A DNA stretch of 64,000 nucleotides. Source: Prevotella sp. P6B1 (lineage in GTDB: Bacteria; Bacteroidota; Bacteroidia; Bacteroidales; Bacteroidaceae). Below, in pieces: positions 1-8,835 of the stretch (positions are counted from its first letter, which is position 1; each line of letters opens with the position of its first letter). The notes under the pieces were generated by a model that saw nothing but the letters and a program-made list of their open reading frames with translations, was not told where the DNA came from and ran no database searches. The translations under genes and the position numbers were made by a program. The stretch spans positions 372,001 to 436,000 of the forward strand of contig NZ_JNKF01000010.1 in the NCBI RefSeq assembly GCF_000702825.1. The letters are read 5' to 3'.

Positions 1-430
1 GATGCATAATGTGGGTAGTGTTTTCCGTACGGGTGATGCTTTCCGTATCGAGGCGGTTTATCTTTGTGGTATTACCAGTACACCTCCAATGGCAGAGATT
101 CATAAGACTGCTCTTGGTGCTGAGGATAGTGTAGCTTGGAAATATTTCGATACGGCACTTGAGGCAGTTGAGACATTAAAGGCTGAAGGTTATGAAGTTT
201 ATTCTGTTGAACAGGCTCATGGTTCAACCATGCTTCAGAACTTCACACCTATTAATAATAAGAAGTATGCCGTAGTGTTAGGCAACGAGGTAAAAGGTGT
301 GCATCAGGAAGTCATCGATGCTTCGGATGGTTGTTTAGAGATACCTCAGTTTGGTACCAAACACTCCATGAATGTATCAGTGACAGGTGGTATCATTATC
401 TGGCATTTTGCTAAAAACATCATTCTTTGA
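1..430 (+). CDS. TrmH/SpoU-family RNA 2'-O-methyltransferase, 5'-truncated
   Basis: This is the C-terminal part of a SPOUT-class methyltransferase that moves a methyl group from SAM to a ribose 2'-OH in tRNA or rRNA. All three family motifs are visible: motif 1 (HNVGSVFRTGDAF) at the left edge, motif 2 (VVLGNEVKGV) near residue 92 and motif 3 (PQFGTKHSMNVSVTGG) near residue 115, which forms the trefoil knot and SAM pocket. The ATG at base 2 lies inside motif 1, so the true start is upstream of the window and this is a partial gene. Which RNA position it modifies cannot be told. The next gene starts 76 bases later on the same strand. Confidence 0.9.
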   Translation, partial: MHNVGSVFRTGDAFRIEAVYLCGITSTPPMAEIHKTALGAEDSVAWKYFDTALEAVETLKAEGYEVYSVEQAHGSTMLQNFTPINNKKYAVVLGNEVKGVHQEVIDASDGCLEIPQFGTKHSMNVSVTGGIIIWHFAKNIIL

Positions 431-506
431 AAAAAAGTTGTTGCTTTGATGTCACAATTCTAAACATTCTGCGTATATAAGGTAAAAAGCAACAAATAAA
501 AAAAGA

Positions 507-1184
507 ATGACAGCAGAGGAGTTCCAACAACAGGCAGAAGGGCTGAGGCTTCAACTGATCAGTATAGCTCAGAGATATCTGGGCAACACTGATGAAGCTG
601 AGGACATCGTACAGGATACGATGATAAAACTCTGGCTGATGCGTGAACAGTTGGTATCGCCTATAACTGGTTTTGCTAACATGGTTACTCGTAACCTCTG
701 TGTCGATTATCTGCGTAAAAAGCAACCTGTAGTCAATATTTCACAAATAACCTGTGAAGAAGATTTCAGTGATGATGGTGAGCAGATAGATCAGTTGTTG
801 AAGGTTATTGATACATTGCCTTCAACACAGAGAACAATTCTTCGTATGCATCATCTTCAGGGTATGAAAACCAAGGAGATTGCCATCGTGCTTGGTTCTT
901 CTGAAGTAGCTGTCCGAAAAACACTAAGTCGTGCCAGATCAGTAGTTCGTCAACGTTTGATAGCTATATTCGCTGCTGCATCGTTGCTGATAGGCATATC
1001 GATGATGACTGTTCATCTGCTGAAAGTTGAAAGCAGCGATGAGTGTGTGGCTTATGTATATGGTAAGAAATATACCGATCAGCAGACAGTGATGGCTGAG
1101 ATGAAGCGAACGATGGGGGAGATGACTGAGGATAATACTCAGAATGAGATAGAACAACAGTTGAACGATTTATTTAGCAATTAG
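507..1184 (+). CDS. ECF-type sigma-70 factor with a C-terminal membrane-anchored tail
   Basis: The first 150 residues or so are a normal extracytoplasmic-function sigma factor: region 2 (DEAEDIVQDTMIKLW, then a DYLRKK basic end) and region 4 (LPSTQRTILRMHHLQGMKTKEIA, then a helix-turn-helix). It should direct RNA polymerase to a small set of promoters. Unusually, the chain does not stop after region 4. It runs into a hydrophobic helix (about residues 152-172) and a 50-residue charged tail beginning ESSDECVAYVYGKK. By family knowledge, ECF factors are usually 160-190 residues, soluble, and paired with a separate membrane anti-sigma. Here the membrane part is covalently attached. The next two genes follow with gaps of 7 and 12 bases, so the three form an operon. 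Confidence 0.88.
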   Translation: MTAEEFQQQAEGLRLQLISIAQRYLGNTDEAEDIVQDTMIKLWLMREQLVSPITGFANMVTRNLCVDYLRKKQPVVNISQITCEEDFSDDGEQIDQLLKVIDTLPSTQRTILRMHHLQGMKTKEIAIVLGSSEVAVRKTLSRARSVVRQRLIAIFAAASLLIGISMMTVHLLKVESSDECVAYVYGKKYTDQQTVMAEMKRTMGEMTEDNTQNEIEQQLNDLFSN

Positions 1185-1191
1185 TAGAGAT

Positions 1192-1638
1192 ATGAAACGA
1201 GTACTGATGATTTTCATGGCGTGTTTTTGGATGCTGCTTACAGCCAAGGCACAGAGTGGGCTGAATATAGAACCTCTCTTTGCTGGGAAGATTATCCCTC
1301 AGCAGCGAATGGTTGAAACACGAGTAAAAGGTAGGATGCTCTCCAAGTATCAGCTTACCTTATTCCGCAGTGTGCGCTTTCAGGCCAACAACAAACAGGA
1401 GATAACTCGTGTGCACGATCTGATAGAACTCGATAAGAAAAAGCATCCTAACAATATTTATTCAGAGAACTACTCCAGTACCAAGAGCCGTTCAAAAGAA
1501 ACCCTGATGCTACAGCTATCCAAAGAGGGTAACCACAACCGTTTTCTGTGCTACAAGCGTAGTAACGATGAAGTTACGGTTATCTATATGGAAGGTGCGC
1601 TCAATTCGCTGGATACATTACGAGAATTAATTAAATAA
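1192..1638 (+). CDS. Secreted protein of unknown function (DUF6108-like)
   Basis: A 148-residue protein with a clear signal peptide (MKRVLMIFMACFWMLLTAKA, cleavage near AQS). The mature part is basic and mixed alpha/beta, with no cysteine pair or lipobox. It resembles a small Bacteroidales family (DUF6108, from memory) found beside ECF sigma factors, which fits its place here. No catalytic motif can be seen. It lies between the sigma factor and a predicted outer-membrane barrel, so it may be a periplasmic partner in the same signalling unit; that role is inferred from position only. Confidence 0.7.
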   Translation: MKRVLMIFMACFWMLLTAKAQSGLNIEPLFAGKIIPQQRMVETRVKGRMLSKYQLTLFRSVRFQANNKQEITRVHDLIELDKKKHPNNIYSENYSSTKSRSKETLMLQLSKEGNHNRFLCYKRSNDEVTVIYMEGALNSLDTLRELIK

Positions 1639-1650
1639 AGGTATAACGAT

Positions 1651-2535
1651 ATGAAAAAGCTATTTATTCTATTACTTATGGCTATATCAGCCACAGTTAA
1701 TGCAACCACAGTTACCGATAACGACACGCTGACTATCCTGAAACCTCAGAAGGTGCGCATCATTACTGGCGATTCCATCCAGAAAGTGAAGGTTTATGGA
1801 CGTGAGAATGATGATAAGTACACTTACGAAAGTAAAATTCTGTTGGTTGACTCTAACTATGTGAGTGAGACAAGTATCAATAAAGATACCTGGAACTTTG
1901 ATTTTGTAAAGAAACATAGCAGAGGTACAGGTTATCCGTTGAAATCAAATAATGCCAGTATGCGTCTGGCTGTTGGTCTTACCTATGGTGCTAATGCAAA
2001 ATACAATAGCTCGCAGTCGATAGGTAGTTCATGGGAGATTATGTGGACCATCATGGAATGGGAGAAATATAAGTACGGACAGCATAACGGTTTTTCAATA
2101 GGCTTTGGTGTTGATTGGCGTAATTTCCGTATCGATGGTCGTCAGTATTTTTATAAAGCCAATGATGGCATGCTGTCAGAGCAGAATTATCCTGTAGGAT
2201 ATGAGCCCGATTTCTCACGTATAAAGGTGTTCAGTCTGCAGATTCCTGTAATGTGGAAGTATCGTACCAAGAAAATGACTTTCGGCTTAGGTCCTGTCAT
2301 CAATTTCAATACCTATGCCAGCATTAAGAACAAATATCGCGATGCTGATGGTAATAAGCATAAGGATGTGTATAAGCAGATTCATCAGCGCCCTATCACA
2401 GTTGATATCATGGGCGAGGTAAGTATCCATAACTGGGTGAGCATCTATGCCAAATACTCGCCAATGAGCATCCTGAATTCAACTTATGGTGATGGTATCA
2501 ATTTCCACCCTGTATCGTTTGGCGTATATTTCTGA
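1651..2535 (+). CDS. Outer-membrane beta-barrel protein of unknown function
   Basis: A 294-residue protein with a signal peptide (residues 1-18, ending VNA). The second half alternates hydrophobic and polar residues and is rich in aromatic residues (GFSIGFGVDWRNFRIDG, VFSLQIPVMWKYR, MTFGLGPVINF). It ends in an aromatic FGVYF, the usual C-terminal signal for barrel assembly. These traits fit an 8-10 stranded outer-membrane barrel of the PorT-like type. It is the last gene of the sigma-factor operon and is followed by a strong terminator hairpin, so it is a likely target or partner of the sigma factor. The molecule it carries or senses is unknown. Confidence 0.75.
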   Translation: MKKLFILLLMAISATVNATTVTDNDTLTILKPQKVRIITGDSIQKVKVYGRENDDKYTYESKILLVDSNYVSETSINKDTWNFDFVKKHSRGTGYPLKSNNASMRLAVGLTYGANAKYNSSQSIGSSWEIMWTIMEWEKYKYGQHNGFSIGFGVDWRNFRIDGRQYFYKANDGMLSEQNYPVGYEPDFSRIKVFSLQIPVMWKYRTKKMTFGLGPVINFNTYASIKNKYRDADGNKHKDVYKQIHQRPITVDIMGEVSIHNWVSIYAKYSPMSILNSTYGDGINFHPVSFGVYF

Positions 2536-2560
2536 TACTCTTTAGGTAATAATAACAAAG

Positions 2561-2594
2561 AAATCCCACAGAAGTTTTGTTTTCTGTGGGATTT
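2561..2594 (+). terminator. Rho-independent terminator after the sigma/barrel operon
   Basis: A 13-bp inverted repeat (AAATCCCACAGAA with TTCTGTGGGATTT) separated by 8 bases, with T residues in the 3' arm and just after it. It lies 25 bases after the barrel stop codon. The metG promoter begins inside this hairpin, so one stretch ends one operon and starts the next. Confidence 0.85.
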
Positions 2595-2606
2595 TTCGTA
2601 ATTTTG
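2576..2606 (+). promoter_or_regulatory. metG promoter (Bacteroidetes -33/-7)
   Basis: TTTG at 2576-2579 and TAATTTTG at 2599-2606, 19 bases apart. This matches the Bacteroidetes sigma-ABfr consensus (TTTG, 19-21 bp, TAnnTTTG). The -33 box sits in the loop of the upstream terminator. The metG start codon follows 31 bases after the -7 box. Confidence 0.75.
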
Positions 2607-2637
2607 CAGCCAAAATAATAAATACGTATTTAAGGAA

Positions 2638-4704
2638 ATGGAAAACAAGACTTACAAGCGTACGACCGTAACGTCGGCGCTACCATACGCTAATGGCGGC
2701 GTACATATCGGACACCTGGCTGGTGTGTATGTACCTGCTGATATCTATGTGCGTTATCTTCGCTTGAAGAAGCGCGAGGTATTGTTCATCGGCGGAAGTG
2801 ATGAGCATGGTGTGCCCATTACCGTTCGTGCCCGTAAAGAGGGTATCACTCCTCAGGATGTAGTTGACCGCTATCATAAGATGATTAAGGATTCGTTCGA
2901 GGAGTTTGGTATCTCATTCGATATCTATAGCCGTACTACCAGCGAGACTCACCATAAGTTTGCTGCAGAGTGGTTTAAGAAACTCTACGACGAGGGTAAG
3001 CTGACTGAGGAGACAACTGAGCAGCTGTACGACGAGGAGGCTAAGCAGTTCCTGGCCGACCGCTATGTAACTGGTGAGTGCCCACACTGCCACAACGAAG
3101 GTGCCTATGGCGACCAGTGTGAGAAGTGCGGACGCGACCTTTCGCCAACAGAGCTGATTAATCCAAAGTCAACTATCTCAGGCTCTACTCCTGTACTGAA
3201 GAAGACCAAGAACTGGTATCTGCCTTTGAACGAGTATCAGGATTGGTTGAAGCAGTGGATCCTGGAGGAGCACAAAGAGTGGCGCCCCAACGTATATGGA
3301 CAGTGTAAGAGCTGGTTGGATATGGATCTGCAGCCACGTGCTATGACTCGCGACTTGGATTGGGGTATCCCCGTACCTGTAAAGGATGCTGAGGGTAAAG
3401 TACTCTATGTATGGTTCGATGCGCCTATCGGCTATGTATCAAACACCAAGGAGCTTTGTGAGAAGGAGCCCGAGAAGTGGGGCAACTGGGAGAAGTGGTG
3501 GCAGGATGAGGATACTCGTCTGGTTCACTTCATCGGTAAGGATAATATCGTGTTCCACTGCATCATCTTCCCTGTGATGATGAAGGCTCACGGCAAGTAT
3601 ATCATGCCTGATAACGTACCAGCCAACGAGTTCCTGAACCTTGAGAACGATAAGATTTCAACCTCTCGTAACTGGGCTGTATGGCTCCACGAGTATCTGG
3701 TTGATATGCCTGGCAAGCAGGATGTATTGCGCTATGTACTGACAGCCAATGCGCCTGAGACAAAGGATAATAACTTTACTTGGAAGGATTTCCAGGATCG
3801 CAATAACAATGAGTTGGTTGCTGTTTACGGTAACTTCGTAAATCGTGCCCTCCAGCTCACTAAGAAGTACTGGAACGGTGTAGTTCCTGCTTGTGGCGAG
3901 TTGCAGGATGTAGATAAGCAGACCCTTGAGGAGTTCAAGGATGTAAAGGCTAAGGTTGAGGCTCTGCTGGAGCAGTTCAAATTCCGCGATGCCCAGTTTG
4001 AGGCTATGAACCTGGCTCGTATCGGTAACCGCTATATCACAGAGTGCGAGCCTTGGAAGGTTTGGAAGACTGACCCCAAGCGTTGTGAGACTATCCTGAA
4101 TATCTGTTTGCAGCTCACAGCTAACCTCGCTATCGCCTTCGAGCCATTCCTGCCATTCAGCAGTAAGAAGCTCCGCGAGATGCTGAACATTAGCAACTTC
4201 GAGTGGGAGCAGCTGGGAAGCACCGACCTCCTGGAGGCTGGTCATCAGCTGGGCGAGCCTGCTCTGCTGTTCGAGAAGATTGAGGATGAGGTCATCCAGA
4301 AGCAGCTTGATAAGCTTGAGGCTACCAAGAAAGCCAACGAGGCTGCTAACTATAAGGCTGCTCCTATCAAGGATACTGTTAGCTTCGAGGAGTTCGAGAA
4401 GCTTGATATCCGTGTCGGATTAGTAAAAGATTGTCAGAAGGTTAAGAAGAGTAAGAAGCTCCTGCAGTTCACCATCGACGATGGTTCTGGCGTTGATCGT
4501 ACCATCTGCTCTGGTATTGCTGCTTTCTACGAGAAGCCAGAGGAATTGATAGGTAAGCGTATCCTCTTTGTAGCCAACTTTGCTCCACGTACCATGATGG
4601 GTATCGAGAGTCAGGGTATGATTCTCTCTGCCGTTGATGCCGATGAGAGTCTGAGTGTAGTAACCACAACAAAGGACGTAAAGCCTGGTAGTCAGGTAGG
4701 ATAA
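2638..4704 (+). CDS. metG: Methionine-tRNA ligase
   Basis: Class I aminoacyl-tRNA synthetase that charges tRNA-Met. The HIGH motif is HIGHL at residues 23-27 after PYANGG. The KMSKS loop appears as [12 protein letters not shown] at about 338-349. A zinc knuckle with CPHC and CEKC pairs lies near residues 146-164. The C-terminal 110 residues ([14 protein letters not shown] onward) are an EMAP/Arc1p-like OB-fold tRNA-binding domain, as in the long form of MetG. The length of 688 residues is normal for this group. Two genes for surface-glycan synthesis follow, the first one base after its stop, so metG is probably the head of that transcript. Confidence 0.98.
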   Translation: MENKTYKRTTVTSALPYANGGVHIGHLAGVYVPADIYVRYLRLKKREVLFIGGSDEHGVPITVRARKEGITPQDVVDRYHKMIKDSFEEFGISFDIYSRTTSETHHKFAAEWFKKLYDEGKLTEETTEQLYDEEAKQFLADRYVTGECPHCHNEGAYGDQCEKCGRDLSPTELINPKSTISGSTPVLKKTKNWYLPLNEYQDWLKQWILEEHKEWRPNVYGQCKSWLDMDLQPRAMTRDLDWGIPVPVKDAEGKVLYVWFDAPIGYVSNTKELCEKEPEKWGNWEKWWQDEDTRLVHFIGKDNIVFHCIIFPVMMKAHGKYIMPDNVPANEFLNLENDKISTSRNWAVWLHEYLVDMPGKQDVLRYVLTANAPETKDNNFTWKDFQDRNNNELVAVYGNFVNRALQLTKKYWNGVVPACGELQDVDKQTLEEFKDVKAKVEALLEQFKFRDAQFEAMNLARIGNRYITECEPWKVWKTDPKRCETILNICLQLTANLAIAFEPFLPFSSKKLREMLNISNFEWEQLGSTDLLEAGHQLGEPALLFEKIEDEVIQKQLDKLEATKKANEAANYKAAPIKDTVSFEEFEKLDIRVGLVKDCQKVKKSKKLLQFTIDDGSGVDRTICSGIAAFYEKPEELIGKRILFVANFAPRTMMGIESQGMILSAVDADESLSVVTTTKDVKPGSQVG

Positions 4705-4705
4705 T

Positions 4706-5428
4706 ATGAATTGTGCCATCATCATCGCAGGCGGTTCTGGTAATCGCATGGGACAGGATATACCTAAGCAGTTTATCAATGTTTATGATAAGCCTGTCCT
4801 GATTTATACATTAGAAGGATTCCAACGCCATCCGATGATTGATGCTATCGAGGTGGTATGTATTGAAGGCTGGGAAAGTATTGTACAGGCCTATGCCAAT
4901 CAGTTTAATATCACTAAACTACGTTGGATAGTCAAAGGTGGAAATTCTGCACAGGAGTCTATCCGAAATGGTGTTTTCAATTTAGAAGGACATTTGTCGC
5001 CCGACGATACCGTCATCATTCATGACGGTATTCGTCCGGTGATAGATGATAGTGTATTGACTGATGTCATAGAAGTGGCTCATCAGTATGGCAATGCCGT
5101 CACATCGTTACCTTATAATGAACAGATATTTGTGGTCAGTGCCGATGATGCAGAAACTACCACACAGTTTATTCCGCGAGAAACGCTGCGTAGAGTATCT
5201 ACACCACAAGCCTACACCTTTAGTCTGCTTAACGAGAAATATCATGAAGCATTCGAAAAAGGCATAGGTATCTATGGTTCACATTATGCTAACACCATGA
5301 TGGTAGAGCTTGGTGTGCGTTTGCATTTTGCCAAAGGTTCTGATAAGAACATCAAACTCACGACAAAGGACGATCTTGAAATATTCAAGGGTTATCTGAC
5401 CAAGGAAAAAGACAGTTGGTTGAAATGA
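4706..5428 (+). CDS. IspD/TarI-family cytidylyltransferase
   Basis: A 240-residue nucleotidyltransferase with the family signature AGGSGNRMG (residues 8-16) and PKQF for CTP binding. It also has the C-terminal NIKLTTKDDL motif. Two roles are possible: IspD (2-C-methyl-D-erythritol 4-phosphate, isoprenoid pathway) or TarI/Bcs1-like (ribitol- or other polyol-phosphate to CDP-polyol). The active-site segment reads HDGIRP rather than the HDAARP usual in IspD, and the next genes are an SDR and LicD. Both favour a CDP-polyol for a surface glycan. IspD cannot be excluded without checking for another copy in the genome. Confidence 0.85.
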   Translation: MNCAIIIAGGSGNRMGQDIPKQFINVYDKPVLIYTLEGFQRHPMIDAIEVVCIEGWESIVQAYANQFNITKLRWIVKGGNSAQESIRNGVFNLEGHLSPDDTVIIHDGIRPVIDDSVLTDVIEVAHQYGNAVTSLPYNEQIFVVSADDAETTTQFIPRETLRRVSTPQAYTFSLLNEKYHEAFEKGIGIYGSHYANTMMVELGVRLHFAKGSDKNIKLTTKDDLEIFKGYLTKEKDSWLK

Positions 5429-6447
5429 ATAAACAACATCCATTATATCAGGAAGATTTAGCCAGGGTTCTTTCCATAGACGGTATGGAGAGCTTGTCAG
5501 GAAAAACCTTTCTCATTACAGGAGCTACAGGTATGGTTGGTACCATGCTGATTGATGTGCTGATGGCTAAGGGCGATGTGAATGTTATTGCTGTGGGACG
5601 TAGTCGTGAGAAAGCTTCTGCAAGACTTGGCATGCATTTCGACAACAAGCACTTCAGTTTCCTTGAACAGGATGTTTGTCAGCCTTTCCCCAATGATATC
5701 ACACCCGATTATATCATTCCGATGGCCAGCAACACCCATCCGTTGGCTTATTCTCAATATCCTATTGAGACGATGATGATTAATCTTAAGGGTGCCGAGC
5801 ATGCCTTGAATCTGGCAGAAAAGACAGGTGCAACAGTCATTTATACTTCTACAAACGAAGTTTATGGCAATGCCATTGATGATCAGTCTTTTGTAGAAGA
5901 CAGCAATGGTTCTCTGAATCTCAGCAATGCGCGTGCCTGCTATAATGAGTCAAAACGTTCAAGTGAGGCCTTATGTCAGTCGTATGCTGCAGAGAAGGGC
6001 GTTAAAGTGAAGATTGCCCGTTTGTGCAGAATCTTTGGTCCGACTATGCTGATGGATGATAGCAAGGCTTCTTCGCAGTTTATCCGCAAGGCTATTATTG
6101 GTGAGGATATCGTATTGAAATCAGAAGGAAATCAGTTCTTCTCCTATACCTATGTGGCTGATGCTGTCATAGGATTGTTGACAGTATTGCTTAAAGGCGA
6201 AAATACAGTTGCATACAACGTGAGTAGCGAGAAGACCAATATTCGTCTTAAAGACTTTGCACAGACCTGTGCGGCATGTTGTGGAAAGAAGGTGGTATTC
6301 GATTTGCCTTCAGAGACAGAATCCAGAGGCTATTCTGTAGCAACAAGGTCTATCTTAGCTAATGAGCGTATCAAGGGGATAGGTTTTATACCCTACTACG
6401 ACATTCAGGATGCCATCAGTCGTACCATAACGATTCTTAAATCTTAA
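5425..6447 (+). CDS. NAD-dependent epimerase/dehydratase (extended SDR)
   Basis: A Rossmann-fold oxidoreductase of about 340 residues. It has the cofactor motif TGATGMVG near the N-terminus, a STNEVYG strand and the catalytic YNESK (YxxxK), as in UDP-glucuronate decarboxylases and sugar-nucleotide epimerases. The start is ATG at 5425 because it overlaps the cytidylyltransferase stop (ATGA), a sign of translational coupling; a TTG further upstream is not needed. It probably makes or modifies the sugar or polyol used by the neighbouring cytidylyltransferase and LicD protein. Its stop shares the palindrome TTAA at 6444-6447 with the stop of the convergent LicD gene. Confidence 0.88.
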   Translation: MNKQHPLYQEDLARVLSIDGMESLSGKTFLITGATGMVGTMLIDVLMAKGDVNVIAVGRSREKASARLGMHFDNKHFSFLEQDVCQPFPNDITPDYIIPMASNTHPLAYSQYPIETMMINLKGAEHALNLAEKTGATVIYTSTNEVYGNAIDDQSFVEDSNGSLNLSNARACYNESKRSSEALCQSYAAEKGVKVKIARLCRIFGPTMLMDDSKASSQFIRKAIIGEDIVLKSEGNQFFSYTYVADAVIGLLTVLLKGENTVAYNVSSEKTNIRLKDFAQTCAACCGKKVVFDLPSETESRGYSVATRSILANERIKGIGFIPYYDIQDAISRTITILKS

Positions 6448-7310
6448 ACGAACGGGTTGTCAACTCGCTTGTTTAGGTTGTAGAAAGCTTTGAGGTGGTG
6501 GGCAACACGTTTCTCCTCAGGAGGCATCTGCATATAGTTGCCGTATATGCCTTTTAAATAGTCGTCATACCCAGGCATCAGGTCGATGGTAATACTATCG
6601 AACGGCATATTGATGGGTTTTCCCTCTACAATATGACTGCTGAACAGCTCGCGTGTACCATAAGCCCCGCCATAGTTAATGAGATGCTTGGTAGAGCCAT
6701 ATGGATACTTCAGGCATAGAGCCCTCATTTTTCGTAGCAGATAGCGTTTCATCGGCTTGCGAAAGAAATAGCCCAGTGTCTTATTTAAAAAGCGTCCCCA
6801 CTCATGTGGTTGTGTTAATAGCATCAGGTGCTGTGAGAAGGTACTACGAGAACTGATAGCCTCGTAACGGTTCTGTAACTTCTTATAGCGGTGTACAAGC
6901 GCTTCTACCTCAGCAGGATCGTCGCTGGTGCTATCAAGAGGAAAGACGTCAATGAACAAACCAATAGCGCAAGGGATATCTGCACGCTCAACGAGGGTTG
7001 TGTTGCTGTTGCAGAATTTTGGGAAGGGCAGGTAATAATCAGGATGAGTTTCGTTTGAAACCAGTTCGTAATGGCCCAAGTCAGAAGTGCGACAAATCTC
7101 TATGAAACGTTCAAAGTCTGGTCGTGGCATACCTACATCGATATCGTCATCCCAAGGTATGATGCCATGATGACGTACAGCTCCAATGGCTGTTCCACCA
7201 ATAGCATAATAGGTAAGCTGATGTCGAGCACAGATGTCCTGGAACTCTCTGAGTACATCTGTTATAATGCCTTTCCACACTGTTAACTCTGCTGCTGATA
7301 ATTCTTGCAT
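6444..7310 (-). CDS. LicD-family phosphotransferase
   Basis: A 288-residue member of the LicD/fukutin nucleotidyltransferase-fold family, which moves phosphocholine, phosphoribitol or a similar group from a CDP carrier to a glycan. The hallmark is AIGGTAIGAVRHHG followed by IPWDDDIDVGM (about residues 36-61), with the metal-binding aspartates. The start is ATG at 7310: the longer frame would begin with a TTG lying inside the promoter -7 box at 7335-7342. Convergent with the SDR. By family knowledge, a CDP-polyol synthase beside LicD suggests a polyol-phosphate glycan decoration. Confidence 0.9.
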   Translation of the reverse strand: MQELSAAELTVWKGIITDVLREFQDICARHQLTYYAIGGTAIGAVRHHGIIPWDDDIDVGMPRPDFERFIEICRTSDLGHYELVSNETHPDYYLPFPKFCNSNTTLVERADIPCAIGLFIDVFPLDSTSDDPAEVEALVHRYKKLQNRYEAISSRSTFSQHLMLLTQPHEWGRFLNKTLGYFFRKPMKRYLLRKMRALCLKYPYGSTKHLINYGGAYGTRELFSSHIVEGKPINMPFDSITIDLMPGYDDYLKGIYGNYMQMPPEEKRVAHHLKAFYNLNKRVDNPFV

Positions 7311-7334
7311 CACTACTATTTTTTGTTCAGTGTG

Positions 7335-7365
7335 CAAAATTAATTAATTTGTTTGGAACATCAAA
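7335..7365 (-). promoter_or_regulatory. Promoter of the LicD gene
   Basis: On the minus strand, TTTG (7365-7362) and TAATTTTG (7342-7335) are 19 bases apart. The -7 box excludes the upstream TTG start. This promoter shares bases with the flippase promoter on the other strand, so RNA polymerase may bind only one of the two at a time. Confidence 0.75.
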
Positions 7366-7383
7366 CAAAAAGTAGTATTTTTG
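7352..7383 (+). promoter_or_regulatory. Promoter of the flippase gene
   Basis: TTTG at 7352-7355 and TATTTTTG at 7376-7383, 20 bases apart. The first ATG of the flippase is at 7393, so the mRNA leader would be only a few bases long. Confidence 0.75.
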
Positions 7384-7392
7384 CACGCAGAT

Positions 7393-8835
7393 ATGGACAA
7401 TTTGAAGGAAAAAACAGCCAAGGGACTTTTTTGGGGAATGCTGAACAATGGCACAACCCAGATACTCAATGCGGTCATAGGTATATTCTTAGGTCGTTTG
7501 TTGACACCTGCAGAATATGGTATTGTTGGTGTACTGACAATATTCACAGCAGTTGCAGGAGCTATTCAAGCCAGTGGCTTTACTCAGGGACTAATCAATC
7601 TGAAAAAGCCTACTGAGAAGGATTATAATGCTGTTTTCTGGTTTAATATCAGTGTCAGTATGGTGCTGTATGCCATTCTTTTTGTCAGCGCTCCTTTAAT
7701 TGCTTCACATTTTCATCAGCCTTGTCTGGTTGAGGTATCGAGAGTAGTCTTTCTTTGTCTGCCAATCTCAGCTTTAGGCATCACTTCCAATGCATATATG
7801 TTGAAGAATATGATGAATCGCGAGTTGGCAATCATCAATTTCATTGCTTTATGTCTCTCTGGATTTACAGGTATTATGCTGGCTTTGCATGGTTTTTCTT
7901 ATTGGAGCCTTGTGTGCCAGCAACTGCTCTATATCACATTGACCAATATCGGGCGCTATTATTATGTCAGATGGATGCCCTCTCTGAGGGTTGATTTCAC
8001 CCCTGTAAAGGAGATGTATGGTTTCTGCGTGAAACTGATGATAACGAACATCATCAATACGCTAAATCAGCATTATCTGACTTTTATTTTTGGAGGACTG
8101 TTTCCCATCAAGGCTGTAGGTAATTATTCTCAGGCTAATAAGTGGAATACAATGGCAAGTTCAACCATCTCTGGTACGATAGGTCAAGTGGCTCAACCTG
8201 TATTGGTATCGATTAATGATGAGCAGGATAGGGAGGTAAGGGTGTTCAGAAAACTGTTACGTTTTACAGCCTTTTTGTCTTTTCCTGCGATGTTTGGTTT
8301 GGCATTAGTATCACGTGAGTTTATTCTGCTGACGATTGGTGCACAATGGCTGGATAGTATTCCTATGTTGCAGATTCTTTGTCTGTCAGGCGCTTTCCTG
8401 CCTTTCTATAGTTTGTATCAGAACCTGACGATAACTGCTGGTAAATCCAATATCTATATGTGGTGTAACATCTGCCAGATACTGATTCAGCTGGCTATGA
8501 TTGCTACGCTTTATCAGCAAGGTATCATGGTACTGATTAGTGTCTATTCTGCTTTTACTGTATTGTGGTTATTAGTATGGCAGATGATAGCCCAAAAGCT
8601 GATTGGCATCAAGTTTTTCGATGCTTTGAAGGATACAATACCATTTATGGTTATTTCATTGGCTGTGATGGCGGCTACCTATTATCTGACGTCAAGTATA
8701 ACCAATCATATCCTACTACTGTTCACAAGGATTCTGTTGGCTGGCTTGCTTTATGTCCTGATTATGCGATTGACTGGGGCTAAAGTGTTCGAGGAGTGTA
8801 TCAACTTCATCTTCAAGCGTCAGCCTGCAAAATGA
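7393..8835 (+). CDS. Wzx-type lipopolysaccharide/oligosaccharide flippase
   Basis: A 480-residue polytopic inner-membrane protein of the polysaccharide transporter (PST/MOP) family. It should flip undecaprenyl-linked glycans to the periplasm. The N-terminus (MDNLKEKTAKGLFWGMLNNG, with QILNAVIGIFLGRLLTPAEYG following) is typical of the WzxC/TuaB group, and about 12-14 hydrophobic helices follow. The start chosen is ATG 7393; the longer frame opens with a TTG inside the -7 box. Its last 16 bases overlap the end of the convergent glycosyltransferase. With the LicD module and glycosyltransferases on both sides, it belongs to a surface-glycan locus. Confidence 0.9.
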   Translation: MDNLKEKTAKGLFWGMLNNGTTQILNAVIGIFLGRLLTPAEYGIVGVLTIFTAVAGAIQASGFTQGLINLKKPTEKDYNAVFWFNISVSMVLYAILFVSAPLIASHFHQPCLVEVSRVVFLCLPISALGITSNAYMLKNMMNRELAIINFIALCLSGFTGIMLALHGFSYWSLVCQQLLYITLTNIGRYYYVRWMPSLRVDFTPVKEMYGFCVKLMITNIINTLNQHYLTFIFGGLFPIKAVGNYSQANKWNTMASSTISGTIGQVAQPVLVSINDEQDREVRVFRKLLRFTAFLSFPAMFGLALVSREFILLTIGAQWLDSIPMLQILCLSGAFLPFYSLYQNLTITAGKSNIYMWCNICQILIQLAMIATLYQQGIMVLISVYSAFTVLWLLVWQMIAQKLIGIKFFDALKDTIPFMVISLAVMAATYYLTSSITNHILLLFTRILLAGLLYVLIMRLTGAKVFEECINFIFKRQPAK

